The notes beneath the pieces are model-generated. The model made no database searches. It was not told where the DNA came from and saw nothing but the letters and a program-made list of their open reading frames with translations. Positions 8,595-16,851 of a stretch of DNA of 26,663 bases are shown one piece after another (within the stretch, counting starts at the first letter, position 1; each line of letters starts with the position of its first letter). Origin of the DNA: a virus; the IMG/VR virus record IMGVR_UViG_3300023278_001895, positions 1-26,663 of that record, one strand, 5' to 3'. The position numbers and the translations under genes were made by a program.

Positions 8595-9487
8595 TAGTTC
8601 ATCCTCATTGCAGCATAATCTTTAAAGCCTGTTCTTGTACTATCCCTAAATACATGGTAATTCATTAACTCTATTGAAACTACATTAGTAGTTGCATTAT
8701 CAAATCCCGATATGAAAAATAACCCATCAAGTTCTCCATAGATGTTTCCAGTAGCAGCAGCCCCCCAGCCCTCAGTTGAGTCAATAAGCAAAAGTGGATA
8801 TAATCCATAATCTCCTGCAGCTACTGCATCAGTGTTATTTGTGTTGCGTAAGATTATTCTTGGAAAGGACCCTGCAGAAGTTTCCAAGAAGGGATATACT
8901 ATTGGGTTATGCCAAATGCCTTGAGTATCTCTAAACGAAAGTGCAGTATTCCCTTTATATCCCATAGATATAGAAGATACATCACTGTAACGTAATGTAG
9001 TCATTCCTGCAATCATACCAGATACTAGCATAGGGTAGGGAAATTGCCCTGGTGTAGCATAAGGGAGGAATTTACCTATGTAGAAACTAACATCAGTATT
9101 TTGTATTCTTGCATGAAAAGCCATACGCTGGGCATTGCAGATGCAGGTAAAAGGTATAGCTTGATCCCAAAGTGGTACACCTTTAGTAGTATATCCTGGT
9201 TGTGTTTCATAACTATTACCTGGAACATAACCAATAAAAGCAGTTACTTGAAAGTTATAATAATCACTAGGTATGCTTTGATTAGTCTTAATTCCCATAA
9301 AGATTTCTTCAGTTCCAGAGTATCCTGGAGCTTTCCAAATCACCCATTTAGTTGCAGAAGCAGTATTTACTTCAAGTTCTACCCAAAGTTCAGCCGCAGC
9401 AATAGCTCTAAGCCTAGTAAATAAATCATAATGAGCAGAAACCCCAGAAAGGCTATTTGCTACTGCTGTTGCTACAGTTACACTCAT
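8594..9487 (-). CDS. Conserved phage virion protein, partner of the YQTGTA-family protein (297 aa)
   Basis: Diagnostic stretches are GTEEIFMGIKT, DYYNFQVTAFIGYVPG, QPGYTTKGVPLWDQAIPF, CNAQRMAFHARIQNT and FYIGKFLPYATPGQFPYPMLV. From memory, this pattern is very common in phage structural modules (often FLPYATPSQYPYPL in other members), and its gene usually adjoins the family found here just downstream, which supports a shared structure. Role in the particle is not established; tail or fibre component is an inference. It is the first gene after the tape measure protein, with a 59-base gap and a weak ribosome site (CGGA). Confidence 0.65.
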   Translation of the reverse strand: MSVTVATAVANSLSGVSAHYDLFTRLRAIAAAELWVELEVNTASATKWVIWKAPGYSGTEEIFMGIKTNQSIPSDYYNFQVTAFIGYVPGNSYETQPGYTTKGVPLWDQAIPFTCICNAQRMAFHARIQNTDVSFYIGKFLPYATPGQFPYPMLVSGMIAGMTTLRYSDVSSISMGYKGNTALSFRDTQGIWHNPIVYPFLETSAGSFPRIILRNTNNTDAVAAGDYGLYPLLLIDSTEGWGAAATGNIYGELDGLFFISGFDNATTNVVSIELMNYHVFRDSTRTGFKDYAAMRMN

Positions 9488-9546
9488 TTTTTATTCCGCC
9501 AAAGTTTAGTTTAAGTTAAGTTACTGACGTAAAATATCTAGTAATT

Positions 9547-12500
9547 TCATGCTGCTCTATTCCTTTTAACTATATTCATAATTGCAATTTCCCCTTCATC
9601 ACTACCAATATATTCATGCACCATAGACTTGTCATAAACATTTATATTTCGTACATTGACTATAGGGGCTTCTTGTTTAGCTGCTTCTTGCTTACCTTGC
9701 ATGTTATTATTGATTGTATAATTCCTAATAAAATTTGTAAAGTCTTTATTTTGATTGGGTGATAATACTCGTTCGCCCTTATTTAGTAAGTATGTTTGTT
9801 CTTCTGGTACTTCTGTTAGACCACCATGAGCTGCTGGCATAGGCTGGGCAATAATCGTAGCAACTTGTACCGCTGTTAGAATTGCAGTTGCATTTGCAAG
9901 TGCTATACCTAACGGAGGAGGTTGTATTTTTAAAGCAGCTGTATATGCTAAAGCTCCATTTATAATAGCTTCAGTAATAGCCATAGCTTTATGAATAGCC
10001 CAAGCTGCTCTGGCTGCTGTACTTTGAGCTCCATACATTTTTATAGCTGTAGAAGTTAGTTGAGAGAATAAAGCAGCCCCTTGCCCAGCCAATGCCGATG
10101 CAAACCTAAGACCAGTAAACAGAACTTGTTTATTATAGTCACTATTTAATTGAGCTTTTTTCTCTAAGAACGCTTTTTCATCTACAAGTTTTCCCGCATT
10201 AATTGCATCATCATGCTCCTTAATCATTGCATCATTTTGCATATTAAAGTCTATCTCTAAAGCTTTCTTATCCAGTTCTACCTTATTAATTCCTGCAAGA
10301 ACTGGATTATCATCTTTATGTTTCGAAGCTTTTATTGCACCAGTACCTTGTCCAGCAATCTCTGCACGTTGTCTTTCTATCTCAAGAAGTTTCCTAGCAT
10401 CTTCAATATTAGCTGGTGCAATAGTATGAGCTGCTCGCATAAGTTCTATTTCTTTATCTAACGCAACAAGTGTCTCTTCTCGTATTTTTGCAATATCTAT
10501 TAATGCTTGTTTCTCTGTAATGAATCCTATTTGTTTTAAATTAGTTGTCTTTTGCAGCTTAAAATTATATTCTTCAAGGATAAGAGTACCTGCTTTCTGC
10601 AGTGCAGTAATCTTAATAGTTGTTTTCTCATACAGCTCCGCTTGCATTACTCTGGCAGCTGCAGCTGAATCATTAACCCTTGTTAGTTCAAGAATTTCTT
10701 TATACTTTGCAGTAACTCTACTTATCGCAAGGTCATCTGCTTTACCTTGAGCAGTTAAAATAGTTTCATTAACTTCTCTAAGTTTCTCATTGTATTTCTC
10801 AAGGTCTTGGTATTTAGCGTCTGCATTAGTCTTTTGAAGTATAGCTAATTTATCTTCAAGCTCCATTGCTTTAGTTGCATAGATTTCTAACTCGGAAACA
10901 TTTTTTGACTGTGCAGCTATTTCTTGAGCTATTGCATTATTTTTAATTTGATTCTGAATATCTTCAGCTTCTATTCTATTTTTTTCACTGTAATAACTTG
11001 CTATACTTATTTTATTTTCTTTATACTGGTTGGCAAGTTCTGTAAGTTGTACTTTTTGTTGTAGAGCAAATTGCTTGTTCTTTTCAGATATTAGAGCAAG
11101 TTCACCATTAAGTCCGGATTCAGCTCCAGTATTTTTTGTATTTGTTAGGTCTTCAGATAGGGAAGTTCCAGTATTTTGTGCATTAGTATTAAGTTGTCCT
11201 GCAACTTTAGCTTTATTCTTTGCATCTTGAATACTGGCTGCTTCTGTAAGTATATTAGTGGCATTTTCGTTAACCCTTTCTACTAGGGCTTTACCTAAAT
11301 CACTAACAAATTGAAAAGTGTCTGCTTCCGTAACAGTTAGCTCTGCAAATACTTTTTGTGAAGTTTGTGAAGATTCTTGTGCAGCCCTTTCCCAGATACC
11401 AGAATATCTCCTATTCTCTATATCTGTAAGCATACTACTTATAGCAGCAATAGTGCCTTGTATTTCTGCAAAAGTTGATTTTACTAAATTACTAACACCT
11501 GTAATTATACTAAATACTTTAGTTTTAACGGTTTCATACATTGCTTGTATAAGGTCAGCCATAGTTATAAGTGGGTTTTCAAGTCCAAAATCTGCAGCTA
11601 TCTCTTTAATTATAGTCCCTATCCTACGCAAAGTGGCTTCAGCAATAGAGCTTATTTCTAGCTGCCTTCCTTCAAACTCTACAAATAAACTATTACTTTT
11701 ATCCTGCATATTAGCTATAGCTTCTAAATCTTTTCCTGCTTGAGCTGCAGCACTACCTTGCGCTGCATATAACTGCATCAAAGAATCTATTTGTTCTTTT
11801 GAAGTATTAGTAAATTTGTCATAAACAAGAGTTGCACCAGTAGCAGAAAGAATTGCAGCTTCTAAACTTACAACCCCCAGACCAATGCCCCCAATAATTG
11901 CAGTGATTGGATTAGAGAAAGTTAACATAGCCAGAAGCTCAGTATGGACAAGTTTAAGAGAATCAACAAATCCTAAAGTTGAAACTTTGGCAACTGCCAT
12001 AGTCAAGGCCATATCAAGAAGTTTAACTGTAACTAAAGCTAGAGCAACAGAAAGACCTTGAAGTATACCTTTCATATTCTCAGTCAAAGAAATAAGAACA
12101 GTATTCATCGCTCTGACTGTAGTATTCATTGCTTCTTGTGTAGAATCAAATAGCTCCCTATTGAAGTTTTCGTAATTAGTTTTTAACCTCATTAAGTTTG
12201 CAAATAACTTATCCTGTATAGATAGAAATACACTATCATCTACACCCCCATATATTTTACGATATAATTCTGCAAACTTAGGTACAAAGTCTTTAGCAAT
12301 TATTTCATTCTTTTCCATAGCTTTCATAAAGGCTGCAGGGGATTTACCCATTGCTTGTGCTCCAATCTCAACAGCAGCTGGAAGCACGTTACCTAATTGC
12401 TTTTTAATTTCTTCTGAGTTTACTGCTCCTTTAGAAAACATTTGATCTAAAGCTAGAAATAAGGAATCCATTTTATCTTCAGTAAGATGCAGTATAGACC

Positions 12501-13836
12501 CTACTTCTGAAAAATCTTTAAATGATTTATTTACTGCTTCTAATGCTGTACCTGCAAGAAGAGCAGAAGGACCAAACCGTCTAAATGCCTGTTCAAGTAC
12601 AAGAATACTCTGCCCTGAGTTTTGAGCAATATCCTGCAAAAACTTTAATTCTTCTTGTCCTTGCTTAGTTCCAAATATACCAAATAGGCTAGCTTGAGTA
12701 GCTTGTTGTTCTATACCTGCTGTAGGAATTTTAAGGAGGCTTTGTTGAGTTAGGTTTATTACAGAATTTATTAATCTGTATGAACCAACAAGCTCACTTA
12801 CACGAATAAGTAAGTTTTTATGGTGATAGGAGCTATTCTCTAATGCTTTAGCTTGAGCGTTGTATGCTGCATTAACCTTATGTATATCTTTTTCATAGGT
12901 TTTCATTACAGAATCTACTTGAGCAATACCTTGAGCAGCAGTAAGACTACCAGAAGCTATTTTATTATTAGTTGCAGTTATTGCATCAGCAAGATTATTT
13001 TGTAATACTTTTGTTTGATTAATTGCAGATACTTTAGCCACTTGAATAGAATTTATTCCATGTTGTTCTATTGCTGTTTGATACTTTATTGAAGCTGCAA
13101 GTGCTTCTTCTTTTAGATGTAATTGCTCTTTAAAAGTAGATATTTCTGAAGAACGATTAGATTTTACAGTTTCTAAGCTAGTTTGAACATTAACAGTATC
13201 ACTGCCTGCTTTGGAAATAAGAGCAAACCTTTGAATATTTGCTTGTGATCTTTTAAGCTGCCCTGCAGCGATTTGCTCTTCTAATATTTGTAAATCACTA
13301 GCTAATTTTCTTTTAATAGCTAACTCATCATTAGCTGCTTTAATCTCTAAAGAACGTATGGAATTTAATCCCTTATCACGAATAGCTTGTTGAAGGTTAA
13401 GACTTTCAGAAAGACGTAAAAGGTGTGCTTTAGTATGCTGTGAGAATATATCTGCAGTATCTTTATTACTTTTAATTAAAGCTTTTCTTGCTAGTTCTGC
13501 TGCTACGTCTAATTCTTTCTGCTCTGCAGCATTATCTTTAGGTATATTCTTTTTAACTTTTATCTGTTTAGTAGTTCCATCCTGAGATTGATCACTTTTT
13601 GCTACAATATTAGCTAAACTATTTCTAAGGTCATTTGCATCTTGAGCTGCAACAGTAATCTCATGAACATAAGTTTTAATAGCTGTTCCATCTTTCTTTA
13701 TTTTAAGAGAAAGAGTAGTAACCATATTTGCTATTCTTGTATTAGCCTGTTCAGCTGCTAAAGTTAGCTGTGCAAAAGCTGCTTCAGTACTTCCTAAATC
13801 CGCCCGTATCTTAATTGTAGCTAATTTTTCACTCAT
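9547..13836 (-). CDS. Tail tape measure protein (1,429 aa)
   Basis: This is the longest gene. The N-terminal 340 residues are helical and alanine, lysine and glutamine rich (coiled coil). Residues about 367-545 match the conserved tape measure domain (GIEQQATQASLFGIFGTK, the FLQDIAQNSGQS region, FRRFGPSALL, KKQLGNVLPAAVEIGAQAMG). A hydrophobic zone follows at about 587-690, then a long coiled-coil zone and a second hydrophobic zone at about 1240-1335. The C-terminus has the HGGLTEVPEEQTYLLNKGERVLSP motif typical of tape measure ends. The protein sets tail length by spanning the tube during assembly and is then ejected; at about 0.15 nm per residue it predicts a tail near 200 nm. AAGGTAAG lies upstream of the ATG. 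It follows the G/T chaperones, as in lambda. Confidence 0.95.
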   Translation of the reverse strand: MSEKLATIKIRADLGSTEAAFAQLTLAAEQANTRIANMVTTLSLKIKKDGTAIKTYVHEITVAAQDANDLRNSLANIVAKSDQSQDGTTKQIKVKKNIPKDNAAEQKELDVAAELARKALIKSNKDTADIFSQHTKAHLLRLSESLNLQQAIRDKGLNSIRSLEIKAANDELAIKRKLASDLQILEEQIAAGQLKRSQANIQRFALISKAGSDTVNVQTSLETVKSNRSSEISTFKEQLHLKEEALAASIKYQTAIEQHGINSIQVAKVSAINQTKVLQNNLADAITATNNKIASGSLTAAQGIAQVDSVMKTYEKDIHKVNAAYNAQAKALENSSYHHKNLLIRVSELVGSYRLINSVINLTQQSLLKIPTAGIEQQATQASLFGIFGTKQGQEELKFLQDIAQNSGQSILVLEQAFRRFGPSALLAGTALEAVNKSFKDFSEVGSILHLTEDKMDSLFLALDQMFSKGAVNSEEIKKQLGNVLPAAVEIGAQAMGKSPAAFMKAMEKNEIIAKDFVPKFAELYRKIYGGVDDSVFLSIQDKLFANLMRLKTNYENFNRELFDSTQEAMNTTVRAMNTVLISLTENMKGILQGLSVALALVTVKLLDMALTMAVAKVSTLGFVDSLKLVHTELLAMLTFSNPITAIIGGIGLGVVSLEAAILSATGATLVYDKFTNTSKEQIDSLMQLYAAQGSAAAQAGKDLEAIANMQDKSNSLFVEFEGRQLEISSIAEATLRRIGTIIKEIAADFGLENPLITMADLIQAMYETVKTKVFSIITGVSNLVKSTFAEIQGTIAAISSMLTDIENRRYSGIWERAAQESSQTSQKVFAELTVTEADTFQFVSDLGKALVERVNENATNILTEAASIQDAKNKAKVAGQLNTNAQNTGTSLSEDLTNTKNTGAESGLNGELALISEKNKQFALQQKVQLTELANQYKENKISIASYYSEKNRIEAEDIQNQIKNNAIAQEIAAQSKNVSELEIYATKAMELEDKLAILQKTNADAKYQDLEKYNEKLREVNETILTAQGKADDLAISRVTAKYKEILELTRVNDSAAAARVMQAELYEKTTIKITALQKAGTLILEEYNFKLQKTTNLKQIGFITEKQALIDIAKIREETLVALDKEIELMRAAHTIAPANIEDARKLLEIERQRAEIAGQGTGAIKASKHKDDNPVLAGINKVELDKKALEIDFNMQNDAMIKEHDDAINAGKLVDEKAFLEKKAQLNSDYNKQVLFTGLRFASALAGQGAALFSQLTSTAIKMYGAQSTAARAAWAIHKAMAITEAIINGALAYTAALKIQPPPLGIALANATAILTAVQVATIIAQPMPAAHGGLTEVPEEQTYLLNKGERVLSPNQNKDFTNFIRNYTINNNMQGKQEAAKQEAPIVNVRNINVYDKSMVHEYIGSDEGEIAIMNIVKRNRAA

Positions 13837-13856
13837 AAGACTTACCTTGTAGTAGG

Positions 13857-14243
13857 TTAATTAGATTCATCTGTACTTGCTTCTTCTTTTACTTTTAATA
13901 TCTCTGAAAGGTAACCTGAGTGACAGCAAGCTAATTCTTCAAGAGTTTGCTCTAAAGGTAGATTATTTTCTTTTATTAATTCCAACATAAGGACTGGTTC
14001 AAGTTGATACTCTCTAAGGAACATTGTAAGAGTTTTATAGATTCTGTAGCATACTTCTGAACTATTCCAAAGATAGTATATTTCATAAGTTCCAGGTTCT
14101 GCTTCTTCTTCTTCTTCCTTTTCCTCTTCAAAATCAGGAAAGGCAGCAGCAAAAGATTTTTCATCTTCTTGCAACTCAGTAACTTCTCTTTTACTTTGAG
14201 CTTGCAGTACTGCCCTTCCTAAAAACTTACCAGCCCCTATTAG
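13857..14243 (-). CDS. Tail assembly chaperone T domain, expressed by -1 frameshift as a G-T fusion
   Basis: This frame is open from the slippery site at 14249-14243 through to the stop at 13857 with no interruption, and gives 128 residues after the slip. There is no ATG at its head; the only candidate start is a TTG at 14174 with no good ribosome site. Joined to the 151 residues of the upstream gene it gives a fusion of about 279 residues, close to lambda gpGT. The T part contains a run of acidic residues (EEEKEEEEEAEPG) and a tryptophan- and leucine-rich helical end. In lambda the T domain recruits the tail tube protein while G coats the tape measure protein. It lies 20 bases upstream of the tape measure gene, the expected place. 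Confidence 0.85.
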   Translation of the reverse strand, partial: LIGAGKFLGRAVLQAQSKREVTELQEDEKSFAAAFPDFEEEKEEEEEAEPGTYEIYYLWNSSEVCYRIYKTLTMFLREYQLEPVLMLELIKENNLPLEQTLEELACCHSGYLSEILKVKEEASTDESN

Positions 14244-14695
14244 TTTTTTATCTTATTCTCAGTATGGTCTAAGTTAGCAATAGCTGTACTCATTGTGGAA
14301 ATAAAAGAAAGTCTGTAAGGTGCTGACCTTAAGTAGTAATCCAGGAGGACGTCTAAACACTGCTCAGGAGTTCCCCACAGACCTTCTATAGCTTTTTGTG
14401 TACGAGTATCTTCAACTAGAAGTTTTGACATCTTACCAGTTTCCTGATTTTTTGATTCTAGTTCCATTTTACGCAAATACACTACTTCATTCTTTACGAA
14501 TGACATATATAAATTCTCTTGAATCTTAACTTCAGATTCTTCTGCTATACGTTCTAATTCTGCAAACTTTGTTTTAGATTCTTCAATTTCATAGCGGTTG
14601 AAACCAACTATGATTTTATCTTTAGTTCCAGCAGCATCTTTTACATTAACTTCAAGTTCTATAGTTGGAACTTGCAACTTTACGAATAATTCCAT
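14240..14695 (-). CDS. Tail assembly chaperone G (151 aa, short form)
   Basis: Position (between tail tube and tape measure genes), length (lambda gpG is about 140 residues) and the slippery site at its 3' end identify this as the short tail chaperone. The N-terminus has beta strands (LFVKLQVPTIELEVNV, KIIVGFNRYEI); the middle is a charged helix (KFAELERIAEESEVKIQENL); the end has a predicted helical bundle (WGTPEQCLDVLLDYYLRSAPYRLSF). Chaperone G is not in the finished virion; it binds the tape measure protein and keeps it soluble. The ATG at 14695 has GAGGA at good distance. It is separated from the tail tube gene by a terminator-like hairpin, consistent with lower expression. Confidence 0.82.
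   Translation of the reverse strand: MELFVKLQVPTIELEVNVKDAAGTKDKIIVGFNRYEIEESKTKFAELERIAEESEVKIQENLYMSFVKNEVVYLRKMELESKNQETGKMSKLLVEDTRTQKAIEGLWGTPEQCLDVLLDYYLRSAPYRLSFISTMSTAIANLDHTENKIKN
14243..14249 (-). promoter_or_regulatory. Programmed -1 ribosomal frameshift site (A AAA AAC)
   Basis: On the minus strand the last codons of the G gene read ATA AAA AAC TAA, giving the heptamer A AAA AAC in the correct phase, directly before the stop. Slipping back one base lets both tRNAs re-pair on AAA AAA and enters the T frame, which is open. A perfect ten-base palindrome (GCAGTACTGC) lies about 30 bases downstream; I cannot tell if it forms part of a stimulating structure. Confidence 0.88.
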
Positions 14696-14724
14696 TAAAA
14701 TGTCCTCATTTCTTACTTCTAAAT

Positions 14725-14750
14725 TAAAAAAGGGGGAAGTTGCCTTCCCC
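14725..14750 (-). terminator. Rho-independent terminator after the tail tube gene
   Basis: Minus strand: stem GGGGAAG / CTTCCCC (14750-14744 with 14739-14733), tetraloop GCAA, then C and six T. The seven-pair GC-rich stem and T run are a textbook intrinsic terminator and it stands 20 bases after the stop of the tail tube gene. The next gene in the same direction has no visible promoter of its own, so partial readthrough or antitermination is needed for the tail chaperones and all genes beyond. Confidence 0.85.
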
Positions 14751-14754
14751 AGAG

Positions 14755-14772
14755 TAACGGCGCATCCCGTTA
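14755..14772 (-). other. Second hairpin over the tail tube stop codon
   Basis: Perfect six-base inverted repeat TAACGG / CCGTTA with a six-base loop, starting at the TAA stop itself and ending five bases before the terminator stem. It could protect the 3' end of the abundant tail tube mRNA or add to termination. Role inferred from position. Confidence 0.5.
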
Positions 14773-16257
14773 AGATAGAATAATATCAGTTGTTCCAGCA
14801 TTACGCAAATTTAAATCTTGAGCTGCTGATTTAGCAATTTTACTATTAGTAGTTTTTGCAAGCACCAATTTATGAAAAATAAGTGCAATTTTCTTACCTG
14901 TAACATTACCAAATCTCAAAGTAAGAACTTGAGCATTTTCAATTTGAGAATCAGGATTAAAAAGTGATTCAGCTCTATCTTCAAGAATAGTAATAGTTAC
15001 ATCTGAAGGAACTGCACCTTTATCCCAAGAATCAAAACAACTCAACTGGTAACGAGTGTATTCAAATCCTGCAAGATTAGGAGCAGAAAGTTTATCAAAA
15101 CAAATATTTGAAACTGCTAGTATGCTTGGCTCAACTCCTGAATCTGCATAAGTTGTAATTTCAGATAAAGTAATAGTAGAACTTTTCATTGTAGGTGCAA
15201 TCATACCTTTTTGATCACTATAATTAGGTACAAGAGAAATTTTATCTTTAACTGAAAGCAAGTTACCTAAGAAGTTAAACTTCATTTTTGCTTTAGTACC
15301 TATCATTCCAGTAAAGTCAATTAAACCCCGGCTATCAGATATAGTATAAGTTTTTTGTACATTTTCTACAGCAAGGTCAGGAGAACTTCTACGAACTTCA
15401 ATAGTAAGGAAAGAATTAGAACTTACTGAATTTGTAAATTTAGCAAAACCTGCAGCTCCAGTAGAAAGAACTACTGCAAAACCAGACGATTGCATCCAAT
15501 CCGCCATAGGAACTTCTGAAACAACTGGGTCAGAACCAGCAATAGTCCCAAGGGCAGGCAGGAATGTTTCAAAGTCAAATTTAGCAAACCTATCTTTAAC
15601 TTCTGTTACTTCATCACGAGAAGTTTCATCTCCAGCCCATTGGAAGCTTTCTGTTAAAATTTCTTGAGAGTAGTTCAGGTTTAAAACTGCAAGAGCATTA
15701 TCAGGACCAAGACCAGTGTTGTAATGCACTGCAGTAACTGGGCCAGATGCTCCCATAACTCCTACAGATTGTGTAACAGCAGAAGGTACTGCAGAAAGAA
15801 CAGCTGCAGTATTAGAAGATACACTTGCAACTTTACCCAGAATTAATCCAGAAGTTGTAAAGATATACCCACCAACTGTAAGGTCAGTTAGGAAGGCAGT
15901 ACCTGTACCAACTACAGCAGTGCCAGTAGTTGTAATAGTTCCTACTGTTGCTCCTTGCCCAATGTTAAATGCTACAGCAGAAAGTGCAGTTGTACTGTTT
16001 GCTGTAAGAACAAGTGCAGTGTCAGAAGTAATACTTGCAATAGTACCTACTAATACATCTGCAATAGTATAAATCTTATCACCTATATTAACTTTACTAA
16101 GGAATTTAGTGTTAACACCAGTGACAGCTGTAGAACTACTAGTTGCCGATATAGTACCAAAACCAGGCAAACTATACGTCTTAACTGCAGAACTGTTTTC
16201 TGAACTTTGAGCTACTCCATATATTGCAATAGCTTTTTCGTGAAATTTAACTGCCAT
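14770..16257 (-). CDS. Major tail tube protein with duplicated N-terminal module (495 aa)
   Basis: Position between the tail terminator-like gene and the G/T chaperones is that of the lambda tube protein V, and two hairpins follow it, as expected for a highly expressed gene. The N-terminal core MAVKFHEKAIAIYGVAQ is interrupted by two related modules, residues about 34-93 and 106-160, each starting GTI and running ST/GTAV.G.NTKFL, a short strand, G-I-S--S-TA-VL. Similar modules occur as decorations in many phage structural proteins. The rest (from about 170: LGPDNALAVLNLNYSQE, WAGDETSRDEVTEV, then SFLTIEVRRSSPDLAVENV) is beta-rich and probably the tube fold. At 495 residues it is twice the size of lambda gpV. 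GGAGAAG precedes the ATG; the start overlaps the previous stop (TAATG). Confidence 0.8.
   Translation of the reverse strand: MAVKFHEKAIAIYGVAQSSENSSAVKTYSLPGFGTISATSSSTAVTGVNTKFLSKVNIGDKIYTIADVLVGTIASITSDTALVLTANSTTALSAVAFNIGQGATVGTITTTGTAVVGTGTAFLTDLTVGGYIFTTSGLILGKVASVSSNTAAVLSAVPSAVTQSVGVMGASGPVTAVHYNTGLGPDNALAVLNLNYSQEILTESFQWAGDETSRDEVTEVKDRFAKFDFETFLPALGTIAGSDPVVSEVPMADWMQSSGFAVVLSTGAAGFAKFTNSVSSNSFLTIEVRRSSPDLAVENVQKTYTISDSRGLIDFTGMIGTKAKMKFNFLGNLLSVKDKISLVPNYSDQKGMIAPTMKSSTITLSEITTYADSGVEPSILAVSNICFDKLSAPNLAGFEYTRYQLSCFDSWDKGAVPSDVTITILEDRAESLFNPDSQIENAQVLTLRFGNVTGKKIALIFHKLVLAKTTNSKIAKSAAQDLNLRNAGTTDIILS
15778..16158 (-). repeat. Two degenerate copies of a ~60-residue module inside the tail tube gene
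   Basis: Copy 1 covers about 16158-15979 and copy 2 about 15942-15778; starts are 72 codons apart. Shared landmarks are GTI, ST/GTAV(T/V)G, T-FL, a glycine-rich turn, (V/I)G-(I/V)AS(I/V)-S-T and (A/V)VL. The copies are diverged at the DNA level, so duplication is old or the two were acquired separately. Confidence 0.7.
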
Positions 16258-16427
16258 TATACTTCTCCAACAGGAATTTTAGTTGCAAGGGTGTCTTTTC
16301 TACAAGGGGATATTTCTAATCCAGCTGCAAGAATAGACTCTTCTTTAATACGAATTACATCATTTGCAGATAGGTCAGGATTTACACAAGTAATCTTACC
16401 AGCTGCATCTTCTACATATATTGCCAT
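16257..16427 (-). CDS. Small conserved-looking protein between tail terminator and tail tube (56 aa)
   Basis: A longer frame exists, but the start MAIYVEDAAGKITCVNPDL at 16427 has AGGA eight bases upstream while the longer one begins within the stop region of the previous gene, so the 56-residue version is preferred. The protein has an N-terminal beta hairpin (AIYVEDAAGKITCV), a short helix (NDVIRIKEESILAAG) and ends K-DTLATKIPVGEV with two cysteines. I do not recognise the family. Its stop overlaps the tube protein start as TAATG, so it should be translated at a high level together with the tube protein. Confidence 0.65.
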   Translation of the reverse strand: MAIYVEDAAGKITCVNPDLSANDVIRIKEESILAAGLEISPCRKDTLATKIPVGEV

Positions 16428-16437
16428 AATTTTAATC

Positions 16438-16851
16438 CTAATAAGGAGTTTGAGGAAAAATAAGACCAACAAATTCTTTCCAGAATACGTTGTATTTTGT
16501 AGCTTCTTCTAATTTTGCTTCTATAAATGCTAAGTTTGAATAATTACCATCAGCAGGAAAAGGTGAAAATTTTCTATAAGCTGTTGCAATATTACTTCTA
16601 ACTTCAGCTAACTCAGCTCTAGGACACATTATTTGAATTTCAGTTAATAACAGTTGAGGGTTATCTACGTCATCATAACCATCAGACCAGATACTATTTT
16701 GATCTTGTAGTTTCATTCCTACATGCCCAACAAATATCAAAGGAGACACTAAAGTTCCAATTAGATTTTCAGTATTCACTCCTGTAGCAATTTCAACAGA
16801 ATAACCTGTTTCTAATATAAGATGATTTACCAAATCTATTTCATTAAACAT
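16438..16851 (-). CDS. Tail terminator / completion-like protein (137 aa)
   Basis: The gene sits where lambda U (tail terminator) lies, just before the tube gene region, and has the right size (lambda U is 131 residues). The start is taken at the ATG 16851, which has TTTAGGA eight bases upstream; a TTG two codons earlier is less likely. The sequence begins FNEIDLVNHLILETGYS, has a beta stretch (IFVGHVGMKLQD), a LLLTEIQIMC strand and a helical C-terminal half. This alpha/beta arrangement (N-terminal helix, strands, C-terminal helices) fits the tail-terminator fold, which caps the tube and joins it to the head. The assignment is by position, size and predicted fold rather than a clear motif. 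Confidence 0.55.
   Translation of the reverse strand: MFNEIDLVNHLILETGYSVEIATGVNTENLIGTLVSPLIFVGHVGMKLQDQNSIWSDGYDDVDNPQLLLTEIQIMCPRAELAEVRSNIATAYRKFSPFPADGNYSNLAFIEAKLEEATKYNVFWKEFVGLIFPQTPY

Noticed and set aside
9044-9424. Plus-strand open frame of 126 codons opposite a virion protein gene
   Set aside because: Lies wholly inside a well-supported minus-strand gene, has cysteine- and serine-rich random-looking sequence and no ribosome site.
11318-11743. Plus-strand open frame of 141 codons (also 10520-10750 and 11030-11230) opposite the tape measure gene
   Set aside because: Shadow of a long alanine- and glutamate-rich helical gene; the hydrophobic translation is the usual antisense of such codons.
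13857-14174. T region as an independent gene starting at the TTG 14174
   Set aside because: No good ribosome site, no ATG, and the frame continues upstream to a perfect slippery heptamer; frameshift expression explains it better.
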